A model generated the notes under the pieces. That model saw only the letters and a list, made by a program, of their open reading frames with translations, did no database searches and was not told where the DNA came from. The position numbers and the translations under genes were made by a program. This document shows, piece after piece, positions 55,650 to 62,827 of a stretch of 64,000 bases of DNA. The first letter of the stretch is position 1. Each line of letters starts with the position of its first letter. The stretch covers positions 1 to 64,000 of the forward strand of contig JADCFN010000037.1 in the NCBI GenBank assembly GCA_020249505.1. Direction: 5' to 3'. This DNA is from Roseomonas sp. (GTDB taxonomy: Bacteria > Pseudomonadota > Alphaproteobacteria > Acetobacterales > Acetobacteraceae).

Positions 55650-56606
55650 ATGTCGAAGGTCTTTGTCATTCACGAAAATGATGCCTGGGTGGAACCGCTA
55701 CGCGCGGCCTTCGCCCGGATTGGGACGCCCTTTGAGGAATGGTTCCTGGATGAAGGCGTGCTTGACTTGACCACGCCGCCGCCCGAGGGCGTTTTCTATA
55801 ATCGCATGAGTGCGTCATCGCATACGCGCGGTCATACCTATGCGCCGGAATATGCCGGCGCGGTGATCGAACATTTGGAACGCCATGGCAGGCCGGTGGT
55901 GAATGGTCGGCGTGCCTTGCAATTGGAAGTCTCCAAGGTTGCGCAATATGCGGCGCTGGCCGGTTTCGATATTCCAACGCCGCCGACGATTGCCGTGGTG
56001 GGCACGCAGCATTTGGAAGCGGCGGCGGAAAAGCTCGGCTTTCCGGTGATCCTGAAGCATAACCGCGCCGGCAAGGGCTTGGGCGTGCAGTTGATTCTGA
56101 GCAAGGCGGCATTGCGTGAAGCAGTCGCGAAAATCACCGCCGACCCCGATCCCTTCGCCGCGCCGCGCGATGGGGTGTGGCTGGTGCAGCGCTACATCGA
56201 AGCGCCGGAGCCCTTCATCACGCGGGCCGAATTCATCAATGGCAAATTCCTCTATGCCGTGCGCGTGGATACGTCTGAAGGGTTTGAGCTTTGCCCGGCG
56301 GATGTCTGCGCCATTGAACCCGGCGCGGTATGCCCCGCCGTGGCGCCGGGGGAGAAGTTCCGCATCATTGAAGGTTTCACCCACCCCTTGCTGGCGCGCA
56401 TGGAAGCGTTTTTACGCGCCAATGGCGTTGGCGTCGGCGCGATTGAATTCATCACGGATCGTGCGGGTAACACTTTCGCCTATGACGTGAACACCAATAC
56501 CAATTACAACAGCGATGCCGAAGCCCGCGCCGGGCAATCAGGCATGGGCACCATTGCGCAATTCCTGACGGGTTTGCTGCAACAACAACAAGCCAAGGCA
56601 GCCTGA
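55650..56606 (+). CDS. ATP-grasp ligase-like protein
   Basis: A 318-residue ATP-grasp enzyme. The ATP-binding lysine-rich strand is GFPVILKHNRAGKGLGVQLI (about 128-147), the hinge DGVWLVQRYIEAPEP and the catalytic metal site EFITDRAGNTFAYDVNTNTNYN near 275-295. These enzymes couple a carboxylate to an amine or thiol using ATP. RimK/D-Ala-D-Ala-like by length, but no partner gene hints at the product. TTGGAGAAG precedes ATG 55650; a long upstream in-frame extension is not credible. Confidence 0.85.
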   Translation: MSKVFVIHENDAWVEPLRAAFARIGTPFEEWFLDEGVLDLTTPPPEGVFYNRMSASSHTRGHTYAPEYAGAVIEHLERHGRPVVNGRRALQLEVSKVAQYAALAGFDIPTPPTIAVVGTQHLEAAAEKLGFPVILKHNRAGKGLGVQLILSKAALREAVAKITADPDPFAAPRDGVWLVQRYIEAPEPFITRAEFINGKFLYAVRVDTSEGFELCPADVCAIEPGAVCPAVAPGEKFRIIEGFTHPLLARMEAFLRANGVGVGAIEFITDRAGNTFAYDVNTNTNYNSDAEARAGQSGMGTIAQFLTGLLQQQQAKAA

Positions 56607-56619
56607 AGGCATATTTGAT

Positions 56620-56650
56620 TTACCCTGGCGGGATTTCCGCCAGGGTAAAG
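56620..56650 (+). terminator. 13-bp hairpin after the ATP-grasp gene
   Basis: TTTACCCTGGCGG and CCGCCAGGGTAAA form a perfect 13-bp stem with a GATTT loop, 14 bases after the stop. No T-run follows. The same bases on the minus strand encode the end of a pseudogene remnant, so the symmetry may be partly fortuitous. Confidence 0.45.
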
Positions 56651-56698
56651 GGTTGTGTCCTTCCCACCCGCATGAAGCGCGCGCGGTTCTGATCGGCA
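56621..56698 (-). pseudogene. Remnant 3' end of a DUF4406-like gene (copy of the end of 57467-57802)
   Basis: Read on the minus strand this stretch gives ADQNRARFMRVGRTQP then FTLAEIPPG and a TAA stop. The intact gene 770 bases to the right ends ADQEVARFRQAGKPVY then LALADIPPK and a TAA. About 26 codons align with roughly two thirds identity at the DNA level by eye, and nothing longer remains. The Doc toxin-antitoxin pair lies between the two copies. Confidence 0.7.
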
Positions 56699-56831
56699 AG
56701 GAAGTTTCGAGACGCCCTTTCGCCATCTGCGAAGTTTACGAAACCGCCCAGGCAAAGGCGCCGGTCGTCATGACAAAACTTGATGGATCATGACGCATCA
56801 TGATATCTACGAGCGGTCATCAAGGTGAACC

Positions 56832-57062
56832 ATGCCCAATCCAACCCGCGAAAAATTTGCAACCCAGGTGAAGTCCGAAACCCTCGCCACACTCCGCAGC
56901 CTGGCCAAGACCGAAGGGCGGCAATTGCAGGCGCTGGTTGACGAAGCGCTTTCCGATCTCATTGACAAGCGCCAGCGCGCCCGCCCGCGCGCGCATGTCA
57001 TGGCGGCCTATGAGGCGACCCATGAGAAATATGCGGAGCTTTACGCGAAGCTCGCTGAATGA
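56832..57062 (+). CDS. Antitoxin of a Doc-type toxin-antitoxin pair
   Basis: A 76-residue protein. The N-terminal half (KFATQVKSETLATLRSLAKT then EGRQLQALVDEALSDLID) looks like a ribbon-helix-helix DNA-binding domain; the C-terminus (YEATHEKYAELYAKLAE) is an amphipathic helix suited to cap the toxin. It is coupled to the following Fic/Doc gene by a 4-base overlap (ATGA), as is usual for type II antitoxins. Confidence 0.85.
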   Translation: MPNPTREKFATQVKSETLATLRSLAKTEGRQLQALVDEALSDLIDKRQRARPRAHVMAAYEATHEKYAELYAKLAE

Positions 57063-57460
57063 CGGATTACCTGACCATCATTGAGGTCTTGGCAATCCAT
57101 CACGACCAGATCAAACGCTATGGCGGTGCTGATGGCGTTCGCGATTTTGGGCTTCTTGAGGCCGCTCTTTATCGCCCACAGACGGGCTACTACGAGGACG
57201 TGATCGAGGAAGCTGCGGCTCTTTGGGAGAGCCTTGCCATGAACCATCCCTTTGTTGACGGGAATAAGCGTGTCGCAGCAGCGGCCATGATCACCTTTCT
57301 GGCGATCAACGGCTACGCGATCAGGCAAGATGCCCAGACGCTCTATCGCTTTATCATCGAAAACCTGGAAGGCAGGTCATTCCGCCATGACCGCCTTGCG
57401 GCATGGTTGCGCGCGAACACGGTGGGCGTGGATCATCAGACGGGAGATAAGGGGCGGTGA
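57059..57460 (+). CDS. doc: Doc-family toxin (Fic fold kinase)
   Basis: A 133-residue death-on-curing family toxin. The Fic motif is HPFVDGNKRVAAAAM (about 62-76), with the Doc-type FVDGNK core rather than the AMPylating FxxGNGR form. Doc toxins phosphorylate EF-Tu and stop translation. N-terminal LTIIEVLAIHHDQI and RDFGLLEAALYRPQ are typical. Size is standard and no residues look lost, so it is probably active. Confidence 0.93.
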   Translation: MTDYLTIIEVLAIHHDQIKRYGGADGVRDFGLLEAALYRPQTGYYEDVIEEAAALWESLAMNHPFVDGNKRVAAAAMITFLAINGYAIRQDAQTLYRFIIENLEGRSFRHDRLAAWLRANTVGVDHQTGDKGR

Positions 57461-57466
57461 TGTCCG

Positions 57467-57802
57467 TTACTTTGGCGGGATATCCGCCAGCGCAAGATAC
57501 ACGGGCTTACCCGCCTGCCTGAAGCGCGCGACTTCCTGATCCGCGCCCTGGCTTGGCCCACCAATCCGCAACACGGCATCGCAGCGTTCCGCCAAGGCGA
57601 GTGAGACGGGCATCATCACTTCGTCAAACACATCGCCCTCAGCCGTCGCAATGATGGGCAGCGCCATATTCACGCCAATCACCGGCACATGACCAAGCCT
57701 GAGGATGGCGAGCGCGGCCTGGTTCATCTCAGCAAGGCGCGCGGCGCGCAAAGCAGCATCGGCACCGCCGCTGGTATAGGGCGCGGCAATCATGATCCAC
57801 AT
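57467..57802 (-). CDS. DUF4406-like protein (nucleoside deoxyribosyltransferase fold)
   Basis: A 111-residue small Rossmann-type protein beginning MIAAPYTSGG and containing RLGHVPVIGVNMALPII and ERCDAVLRIGGPSQGADQEV, which match the DUF4406 branch of the nucleoside 2-deoxyribosyltransferase-like fold. The catalytic Glu/Asp pair is not certain. It follows otnC by three bases and ends the long minus-strand train. A decayed copy of its 3' end lies on the other side of the Doc module. Confidence 0.72.
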   Translation of the reverse strand: MWIMIAAPYTSGGADAALRAARLAEMNQAALAILRLGHVPVIGVNMALPIIATAEGDVFDEVMMPVSLALAERCDAVLRIGGPSQGADQEVARFRQAGKPVYLALADIPPK

Positions 57803-57805
57803 GGG

Positions 57806-58438
57806 TCAGCCGAAGGTGTTGAGCAGATCATCAACCTGCGCCGGCGTCAGGCTGCGCGCGCCGGCACCGCGTAGCAGCAGCGCAAGGCGCGCGGCTTCTT
57901 CCAATTCCTCGGCCGCATGCAGGGCATCTTCCAAGGTGCGGCCTGAAACGACGGGGCCGTGATTGGCCAGCAGCACGGCCTTGGCGGTTTTGGCTGCCTC
58001 GTGAATGTCGTTTTCCATCGCGCCATCGCCCGGGCGGTAATAGCGGATCACCGGCAAAAGCCGCCCGACCCGCATCACGAAATAGGGTGTGAGCGGCGGG
58101 ATGGGCGCGACCTCTCCGGGTTCGGCCAGACAGGCAATGGCGGTGGCGTGCGTCGAATGCAAATGCACCACCGCGCCCGCATCGGGCCGCGCCATCAGCA
58201 CCGCGCGGTGCATGAAGACTTCCTTGGATGGCTTGTCGCCCGACACATACGAAAAATCCGGCGCGAGCTTGGATATGCGCGCGGGATCCAGCCGGCCGAG
58301 GCAGGAATTGGTCGGCGTCATCAGAAACCCATCCGGCAGGCGCACGCTGATATTGCCTGCGGTCCCCACCGAATAGCCGCGCACAAAAAGCGAGGCGCCA
58401 AGTGCGGCAAGCTGTGTGCGCAGCGCAGCCTCATCCAT
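57806..58438 (-). CDS. otnC: 3-oxo-tetronate 4-phosphate decarboxylase-like (class II aldolase/adducin family)
   Basis: A 210-residue class II aldolase fold. GTAGNISVRLPDGFLMTP (about 28-45) binds phosphate, VVHLHSTHATAIA (about 90) has zinc histidines and VLLANHGPVV (about 153) the third. Overlaps otnK by eight bases, the known OtnK-OtnC partnership: kinase product 3-oxo-tetronate 4-phosphate is decarboxylated to dihydroxyacetone phosphate. The dehydrogenase and isomerase of the C4 acid-sugar route are not here. Confidence 0.9.
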   Translation of the reverse strand: MDEAALRTQLAALGASLFVRGYSVGTAGNISVRLPDGFLMTPTNSCLGRLDPARISKLAPDFSYVSGDKPSKEVFMHRAVLMARPDAGAVVHLHSTHATAIACLAEPGEVAPIPPLTPYFVMRVGRLLPVIRYYRPGDGAMENDIHEAAKTAKAVLLANHGPVVSGRTLEDALHAAEELEEAARLALLLRGAGARSLTPAQVDDLLNTFG

Positions 58439-59690
58439 GATCGAACGCCTTCAGGAAGAAATCACGCGCACCGAAATTGCCGGACTTCAAGGCAAGATGC
58501 AGCCCGCGCGGTACGGCGAAAGTCCAGGGCACGCCTGGATCAATTTCGGGACCGATACGGAGCGCCGTGACACCCAGGCGCTGCACTACGGCGCCGGAAG
58601 TCTCGCCGCCTGCAACGACCAAGCGCCCCACACCGCGTGCGACCAGCCCCTCGGCAATCGCGGCCATGGCGGCTTCAATCAAGGCGCCGGCAGCATCGCG
58701 GCCAAGCTTTGCTTGCAATGCAGCGACCTTTTCAGGCGGCGCGCTGGCGGCAATCACCACCGGGCGATCAGCGGCCAATTTGCCTGTCACCCAATCCAAA
58801 GCCTGCGAAGCGAGCATCGCCGCATCAGGTGTTGCCAGCGCATCCAATTCCAAGACTGGCACGTGATCGCGCGCGAGGCCGATTTGCCCGAGTGTCGCCC
58901 GCGAACAGGAACCCGCCACCACTGCCGCCATACCCTGCATGGGCGGCAGGCTTGCGGCATCACCACGCGCGGGCAGCAAGCCAGCGCGACGGAAATTTTC
59001 AGGCAGGCCCATCGCCACGCCGGAACCGCCGGTAATCAGCGCGTGCTGCGCCGCCGCTTCGCCAATCGCGAGCAAATGCTGATCCGTCACCGCGTCAACA
59101 ATCGCGTAGCGCCGGCCCTGTTCGGCAAGACGCATCATGGCCTGGCGCGTGGCGGCGGCACCTTGTTCGACGATGGTGAAGGGCACCAGCCCCACCGCGC
59201 CATCGGTTTGCCGCCCAAGCACGCGTACAAGATTCGCATCCGTCATTGGCGTCAGCGGATGGTTTTCCATGCCGCTTTCATTCAGCAACGCATTGCCGAC
59301 AAAAAGATGGCCAAGATAGATCGTGCGCCCATTGGTCGGGAAAGCCGGGCAGGCGAGTGCAAAGCCCGAACCCAGGCGCTTCAGCAGCGCATCCGCGACC
59401 GGTCCGATATTACCCTGATCCGTGCTGTCAAAGGTCGAGCAATACTTCCAGAAAATCTGCTTCGCACCCGCGGCAAGCAAAGCATCACAAGCGGCGAGCG
59501 ATTGCGCCACGGCTTCCCCGACCGGCGCAGTGCGCGATTTCAGCGCGATGATGATGGCATCCGCTTCCGGCAAGGGTCCGGTCGGCACGCCAATCACCTG
59601 CACGGCAGTCATGCCGCCTTTGACCAACGTATTGGCGAGGTCCGTCGCCCCCGTGAAATCATCCGCGATGCAGCCAAGCAAAAGGGGCAT
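58431..59690 (-). CDS. otnK: 3-oxo-tetronate kinase (four-carbon acid sugar kinase, DUF1537)
   Basis: A 419-residue OtnK. The N-terminal domain starts LLLGCIADDFTGATDLANTL with the substrate-binding aspartates, KYCSTFDSTDQGNIGPVADA (about 85-104) follows, and the C-terminal nucleotide domain has VVAGGETSGAVVQRLG near 385. It phosphorylates 3-oxo-tetronates derived from threonate or erythronate. Coupled to otnC; the methyltransferase gene ends six bases upstream. Confidence 0.93.
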   Translation of the reverse strand: MPLLLGCIADDFTGATDLANTLVKGGMTAVQVIGVPTGPLPEADAIIIALKSRTAPVGEAVAQSLAACDALLAAGAKQIFWKYCSTFDSTDQGNIGPVADALLKRLGSGFALACPAFPTNGRTIYLGHLFVGNALLNESGMENHPLTPMTDANLVRVLGRQTDGAVGLVPFTIVEQGAAATRQAMMRLAEQGRRYAIVDAVTDQHLLAIGEAAAQHALITGGSGVAMGLPENFRRAGLLPARGDAASLPPMQGMAAVVAGSCSRATLGQIGLARDHVPVLELDALATPDAAMLASQALDWVTGKLAADRPVVIAASAPPEKVAALQAKLGRDAAGALIEAAMAAIAEGLVARGVGRLVVAGGETSGAVVQRLGVTALRIGPEIDPGVPWTFAVPRGLHLALKSGNFGARDFFLKAFDHG

Positions 59691-59696
59691 AATCGT

Positions 59697-60572
59697 CTAC
59701 CTAGCAGGAGGAAGGGCCAAGAAATCCTGATGACCGATGCGCACGGCAAGCTGCCCGGCATCGGCTTGATCGCGGCGCGTTTCAAGCCAATCCAGAATGG
59801 CTTCCGCACCGCGCCTTTCCCAGCTGAGTGCGGCCATGCCATGGCCATCGGCAATGGCGCGGGTGAAGGCGCGGGCGCGGCGATCTACCACCCAATCACT
59901 CGGCGCGCGATGAATGGCATAGCCATGCGCGGCGAAGGCTTCAGCCATCACGGCGGGAGCCTGCGGCCCAAGTGATGGACCACCAAAACCCTTGTCGCGC
60001 GCCTGATCACGGCGAAAGCCGCGCGCCACCAGCGCATCGGCGGGGTGGGGCGGGCTGAAGCCTTCGCGCCCTGTCACATTTAGCGCAGCATAGAAGGGCA
60101 GGCGCCGTGCGGCGCAGGCAGCGGCCATGGTTTCCACCCAACCGCGCGAAACCAGATCACAAAGTGCGGTGCTGACCACCGCATCCACGCGTTCCAAGGG
60201 CAGATTGGCGGGCGCCGCGGCAAGGTCAGCCAGGATCGCTTCAATGCGCCAGGCGCCATGCGGCGCATGCACCAAAAGCGCACTGCGCCCCGGCTGCGTC
60301 ACGGGCCAATCCACTGCCTCGGCCCTTTCGGCAATGGTATCAAAAGCCCGCGAGATCAATTCAGCGTCGCTATCCACCAGGGTCCAGCTTTGCGCGCGGC
60401 CAATGAAATGGCCAAGCCAGCGGAGTAGGCTGCCGGTGCCCGCACCAAGATCAAGCAGGCGCGGCCGCGCGGGTAGGGATGCCGCGAGCATCTCAGCCAA
60501 TTCAGCATTGCGCGCCGCAGCGTCATAGGGCTCCCGCAGATCGAGCCAATCACCATCAAAGCTTTCAGCCAT
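59697..60572 (-). CDS. Class I SAM-dependent methyltransferase
   Basis: A 291-residue methyltransferase. SAM motif I is RLLDLGAGTGSLLRWLGHF (about 40-57), the acidic loop is WTLVDSDAELI, and VDAVVSTALCDLV is the post-I region. The C-terminal half carries FYAALNVTGREGFSPPHP and a lid segment. It overlaps the glycosyltransferase gene by eight bases. The acceptor is unknown; neighbours hint at a small glycosylated metabolite. Confidence 0.87.
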   Translation of the reverse strand: MAESFDGDWLDLREPYDAAARNAELAEMLAASLPARPRLLDLGAGTGSLLRWLGHFIGRAQSWTLVDSDAELISRAFDTIAERAEAVDWPVTQPGRSALLVHAPHGAWRIEAILADLAAAPANLPLERVDAVVSTALCDLVSRGWVETMAAACAARRLPFYAALNVTGREGFSPPHPADALVARGFRRDQARDKGFGGPSLGPQAPAVMAEAFAAHGYAIHRAPSDWVVDRRARAFTRAIADGHGMAALSWERRGAEAILDWLETRRDQADAGQLAVRIGHQDFLALPPAR

Positions 60573-61611
60573 GGTCGAGTGCTTTCAGAAAAGCGGCGGC
60601 GCGGTCCGGCCAGCGCGGCAAGGCCTGCCCCGCGCGCCAGGAAGCTGCGGCCATCGCGGCGCGCAAGCCTGTATCGAAAATCGGCCGGCGCATGGCGCGG
60701 GAGAGTGCGTTGTGGTCATCCACCGCCGCAACCACGCCGGCATCTTCCGGCACAATTTCGGCAATCGCGCCACCGGCGGTGATCGCCATGGGCAGGCCGC
60801 GCGCCATCGCCTCAGCCGCCGCCATGCCATAGCCTTCATAGCGCGTGGCGAGGGCGAAAAGATCAGCGCGCGCATATTCTGCCTCCAAAGCGGCATCGGG
60901 GAGCGCGCCCAGGAAGCGCACGCGCTGCGCAATGCCAAGCTCGGCGGCCAGCGCGCGCAGCCCATCGGCATGCACAGGATCACGCGTGGCATCGCCGGCG
61001 ATGGCGAGTGACCATTCAAGATCAGTGAGCCGCGCGAGTGCGCGGAGCAGCACATCATGCCCCTTGCGCGGCACGAGCATGCCAACACTCAGAATGGCGC
61101 AGCCGGGGCCGGCGGAACCCACCGCGCGCGGCGCGGCATCCGTGCCTGGTTCGACCACGGTGATACGCGCGGGGTCCACGCCAAAGGCTTCCGGCAAATC
61201 CCGCGAGGTTGGGGTGGATGTGGTGATGATGCGCGCACAAGCGCTGAACAAGATGCGTTCGGCGGCCTTCAGGGCCTCGCGCTGGCCTTCCGGGGCACCG
61301 GTTTCAAGCGCGGTTGGATGATGGATCAGCGCTGTTGCACCGCGGCGGGTCAGTTCATCGGCAAGCGGCAAGAAACTTGGCAGGCCGAGCCCATCAATCA
61401 CAATGCGCGCATCAGCGGGGATTTCGAACAAGGCAGTGCGCGCCGCTTCGGTCGCGGTGTCATCCGGGAAGGGATGGCGCCCGGCCAATTCCACCACGCG
61501 CACATCCTGCCCCAGCGCGCGCAGCCCTTCGACCATGCGGCGATCATAGATATAGCCGCCGGAAATCGCGCTGAAGGGCGCGGGGACGAGAAGGTGGATG
61601 GCGCCGGTCAT
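60565..61611 (-). CDS. Glycosyltransferase family 4
   Basis: A 348-residue GT-B enzyme. VSISGGYIYDRRMVEGLR (here AISGG-YIYDRR) is the N-terminal acceptor loop, ILSVGMLVPRKGHDVLLRAL (about 195) the start of the nucleotide-sugar domain, and ADLFALATRYEGYGMAAAEAMARG (in parts, near 275) holds the EX7E-type donor glutamates. The start ATG overlaps the fitB stop by four bases; donor and acceptor are unknown. Confidence 0.9.
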   Translation of the reverse strand: MTGAIHLLVPAPFSAISGGYIYDRRMVEGLRALGQDVRVVELAGRHPFPDDTATEAARTALFEIPADARIVIDGLGLPSFLPLADELTRRGATALIHHPTALETGAPEGQREALKAAERILFSACARIITTSTPTSRDLPEAFGVDPARITVVEPGTDAAPRAVGSAGPGCAILSVGMLVPRKGHDVLLRALARLTDLEWSLAIAGDATRDPVHADGLRALAAELGIAQRVRFLGALPDAALEAEYARADLFALATRYEGYGMAAAEAMARGLPMAITAGGAIAEIVPEDAGVVAAVDDHNALSRAMRRPIFDTGLRAAMAAASWRAGQALPRWPDRAAAFLKALDHG

Positions 61612-62051
61612 GGGGTGCTTTGGGTACCTTGCTGATGCGCCCAAGGGTCTATCACCGCTATGCCGCAACCGGCAAAATCGGCGGTATTGCGCGTGGCAAT
61701 GGCGGCACCCCGGGCGCGGGCCGTGGCGGCGATCTGGCCATCGGCGAAGCTGATCGGGCGGCCCGCAGCGCGACGTTCTAGAAACACCAGCACGAAGGCT
61801 TGGGCAGCGGCGCTGTCAAAGGGAAGGATACGGCCCGCGAAATCCTCGGCGATCATGGCATCAATCGCGGCCATCAATTGGGCACGCCGCTTGCCGGCGG
61901 GAAGCATGGCGGCACCACGGCGCAATTCCGCCTCCCCAATCGCGCTCAGGTATAAATCGGCGGCGTCCTGCGCGGCGAACCAAGCCAGCACGGCCTCGGA
62001 TGGTGCGGGGCGCATGAGTTCGGAAACGACATTGGTATCCAGCAAGATCAT
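61608..62051 (-). CDS. VapC/FitB-type PIN-domain toxin
   Basis: A 147-residue PIN ribonuclease. Acidic residues of the active site appear in MILLDTNVVSELMRP (Asp5), GEAELRRGAAMLP (Glu about 41) and ISFADGQIAATARARG (Asp about 103), with ATRNTADFAG completing the set. It follows its antitoxin gene by nine bases and overlaps the glycosyltransferase start by four. The toxin is intact by inspection. Confidence 0.92.
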   Translation of the reverse strand: MILLDTNVVSELMRPAPSEAVLAWFAAQDAADLYLSAIGEAELRRGAAMLPAGKRRAQLMAAIDAMIAEDFAGRILPFDSAAAQAFVLVFLERRAAGRPISFADGQIAATARARGAAIATRNTADFAGCGIAVIDPWAHQQGTQSTP

Positions 62052-62060
62052 GGAGGCCCT

Positions 62061-62303
62061 TTAATCGAGGCGCGGTGGTGGCGGCATTGCCTCTCGCGGC
62101 GGCAGGTCCAGTTCAACGCCGCCAAGTGCGGCGAAGCGGCGATGGATCGCCTCGCCCAGGTTTGGTGTGGGGGCGGGGCGGCTCATGGCCTGGCGGAGGA
62201 TATCGCGCGCCTCCTCTTCCATGGAATGCCCATGCTCGGCGGCGCGGATGCGCAGGCTCCGCTTCAGCGCCTCATCAAGATTTCGGATGGTGATGCTGGC
62301 CAT
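62061..62303 (-). CDS. FitA/VapB-type ribbon-helix-helix antitoxin
   Basis: An 80-residue antitoxin. ASITIRNLDEALKRSLRIRA is the ribbon and first helix, EHGHSMEEEARDILRQAM the second helix, exactly the FitA form; the rest (PPREAMPPPPRLD) is a proline-rich toxin-binding tail. The frame is open further upstream, but ATG 62303 gives the classical start and leaves the palindromic operator outside. Confidence 0.9.
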   Translation of the reverse strand: MASITIRNLDEALKRSLRIRAAEHGHSMEEEARDILRQAMSRPAPTPNLGEAIHRRFAALGGVELDLPPREAMPPPPRLD

Positions 62304-62337
62304 GGTGGCGCCCTTTCTTGTGCAATCATTGTAATCA

Positions 62338-62356
62338 TTGATTGCATTGCAATCAA
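62338..62356 (-). promoter_or_regulatory. Palindromic operator of the FitAB-like toxin-antitoxin pair
   Basis: TTGATTGCA-T-TGCAATCAA is a perfect 9-base inverted repeat around one base, 35 bases before the antitoxin ATG. Further half-sites TGCAATCA (62321-62328) and TAATCATTG follow toward the gene. Ribbon-helix-helix antitoxins bind such repeats to repress their own promoter. Confidence 0.7.
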
Positions 62357-62379
62357 GCGAGGCGTTGGCAGCGATCAGC

Positions 62380-62796
62380 TCAAGCCGCCGGCTCCTCACC
62401 CGGTGCGGCTTCATAGGCGGCCCAAGCGATATGGCTTTCGCGCAAAAGCACCTTGAGGCCTGTCACAGCCTGGCCGCCCGCGCCGAGCTTGCCATCGGCC
62501 AGCGCGGCAGACAGGCAGCGATGGATATGCAGGCAGAGATGTTCAGTCGTGGTGTTCTGCCCGGCAAAGACCGGTTCCGCATCCAGATTGCGATAATCGA
62601 ACCCGTCCAGAATGTGGCGGAGTTCCACCTTGGCCGCCGCGATATCCACCAGCAGGTTGAGTGGGTCGAGCTTTGGCGCGCGAAACTCCGCCTCCACAAT
62701 GAAGGTGGCGCCATGCAGGCGCTGGGCGGGGCCGAATTCCGCACCGCGGAAGGAATGGGCGATCATGACGTGATCAACGACGGTCAGGCTGAACAT
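62380..62796 (-). CDS. PTPS/QueD-like protein lacking canonical catalytic residues
   Basis: A 138-residue T-fold protein of the 6-pyruvoyltetrahydropterin/6-carboxytetrahydropterin synthase family. One zinc histidine (MIAHSF, His14) and another (RLHGATF, His28) remain. The catalytic Cys of QueD aligns with Ala24, the second His of the HGH motif is Ala30, and the Asp-His dyad is Asp67-Tyr68. The purine-binding Glu is present in LRESHIAWAAYE. So neither classical QueD nor PTPS chemistry is assured. It lies 31 bases downstream of the MDR dehydrogenase gene. Confidence 0.82.
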   Translation of the reverse strand: MFSLTVVDHVMIAHSFRGAEFGPAQRLHGATFIVEAEFRAPKLDPLNLLVDIAAAKVELRHILDGFDYRNLDAEPVFAGQNTTTEHLCLHIHRCLSAALADGKLGAGGQAVTGLKVLLRESHIAWAAYEAAPGEEPAA

Positions 62797-62827
62797 GGGC
62801 GGGGTTTATCCTGTGCGGTTCGGCGCT

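Noticed and set aside
55650-56606. ATP-grasp protein as CofF, the F420 alpha-glutamate capping ligase
   Set aside because: Although CofF is RimK-like, this protein has no CofF-specific match that I can see and lies 40 kb from the island.
58416-59975. 519-codon plus-strand frame over otnK
   Set aside because: Same reason: a compositional shadow of a certain gene, rich in Arg/His, without recognisable domain.
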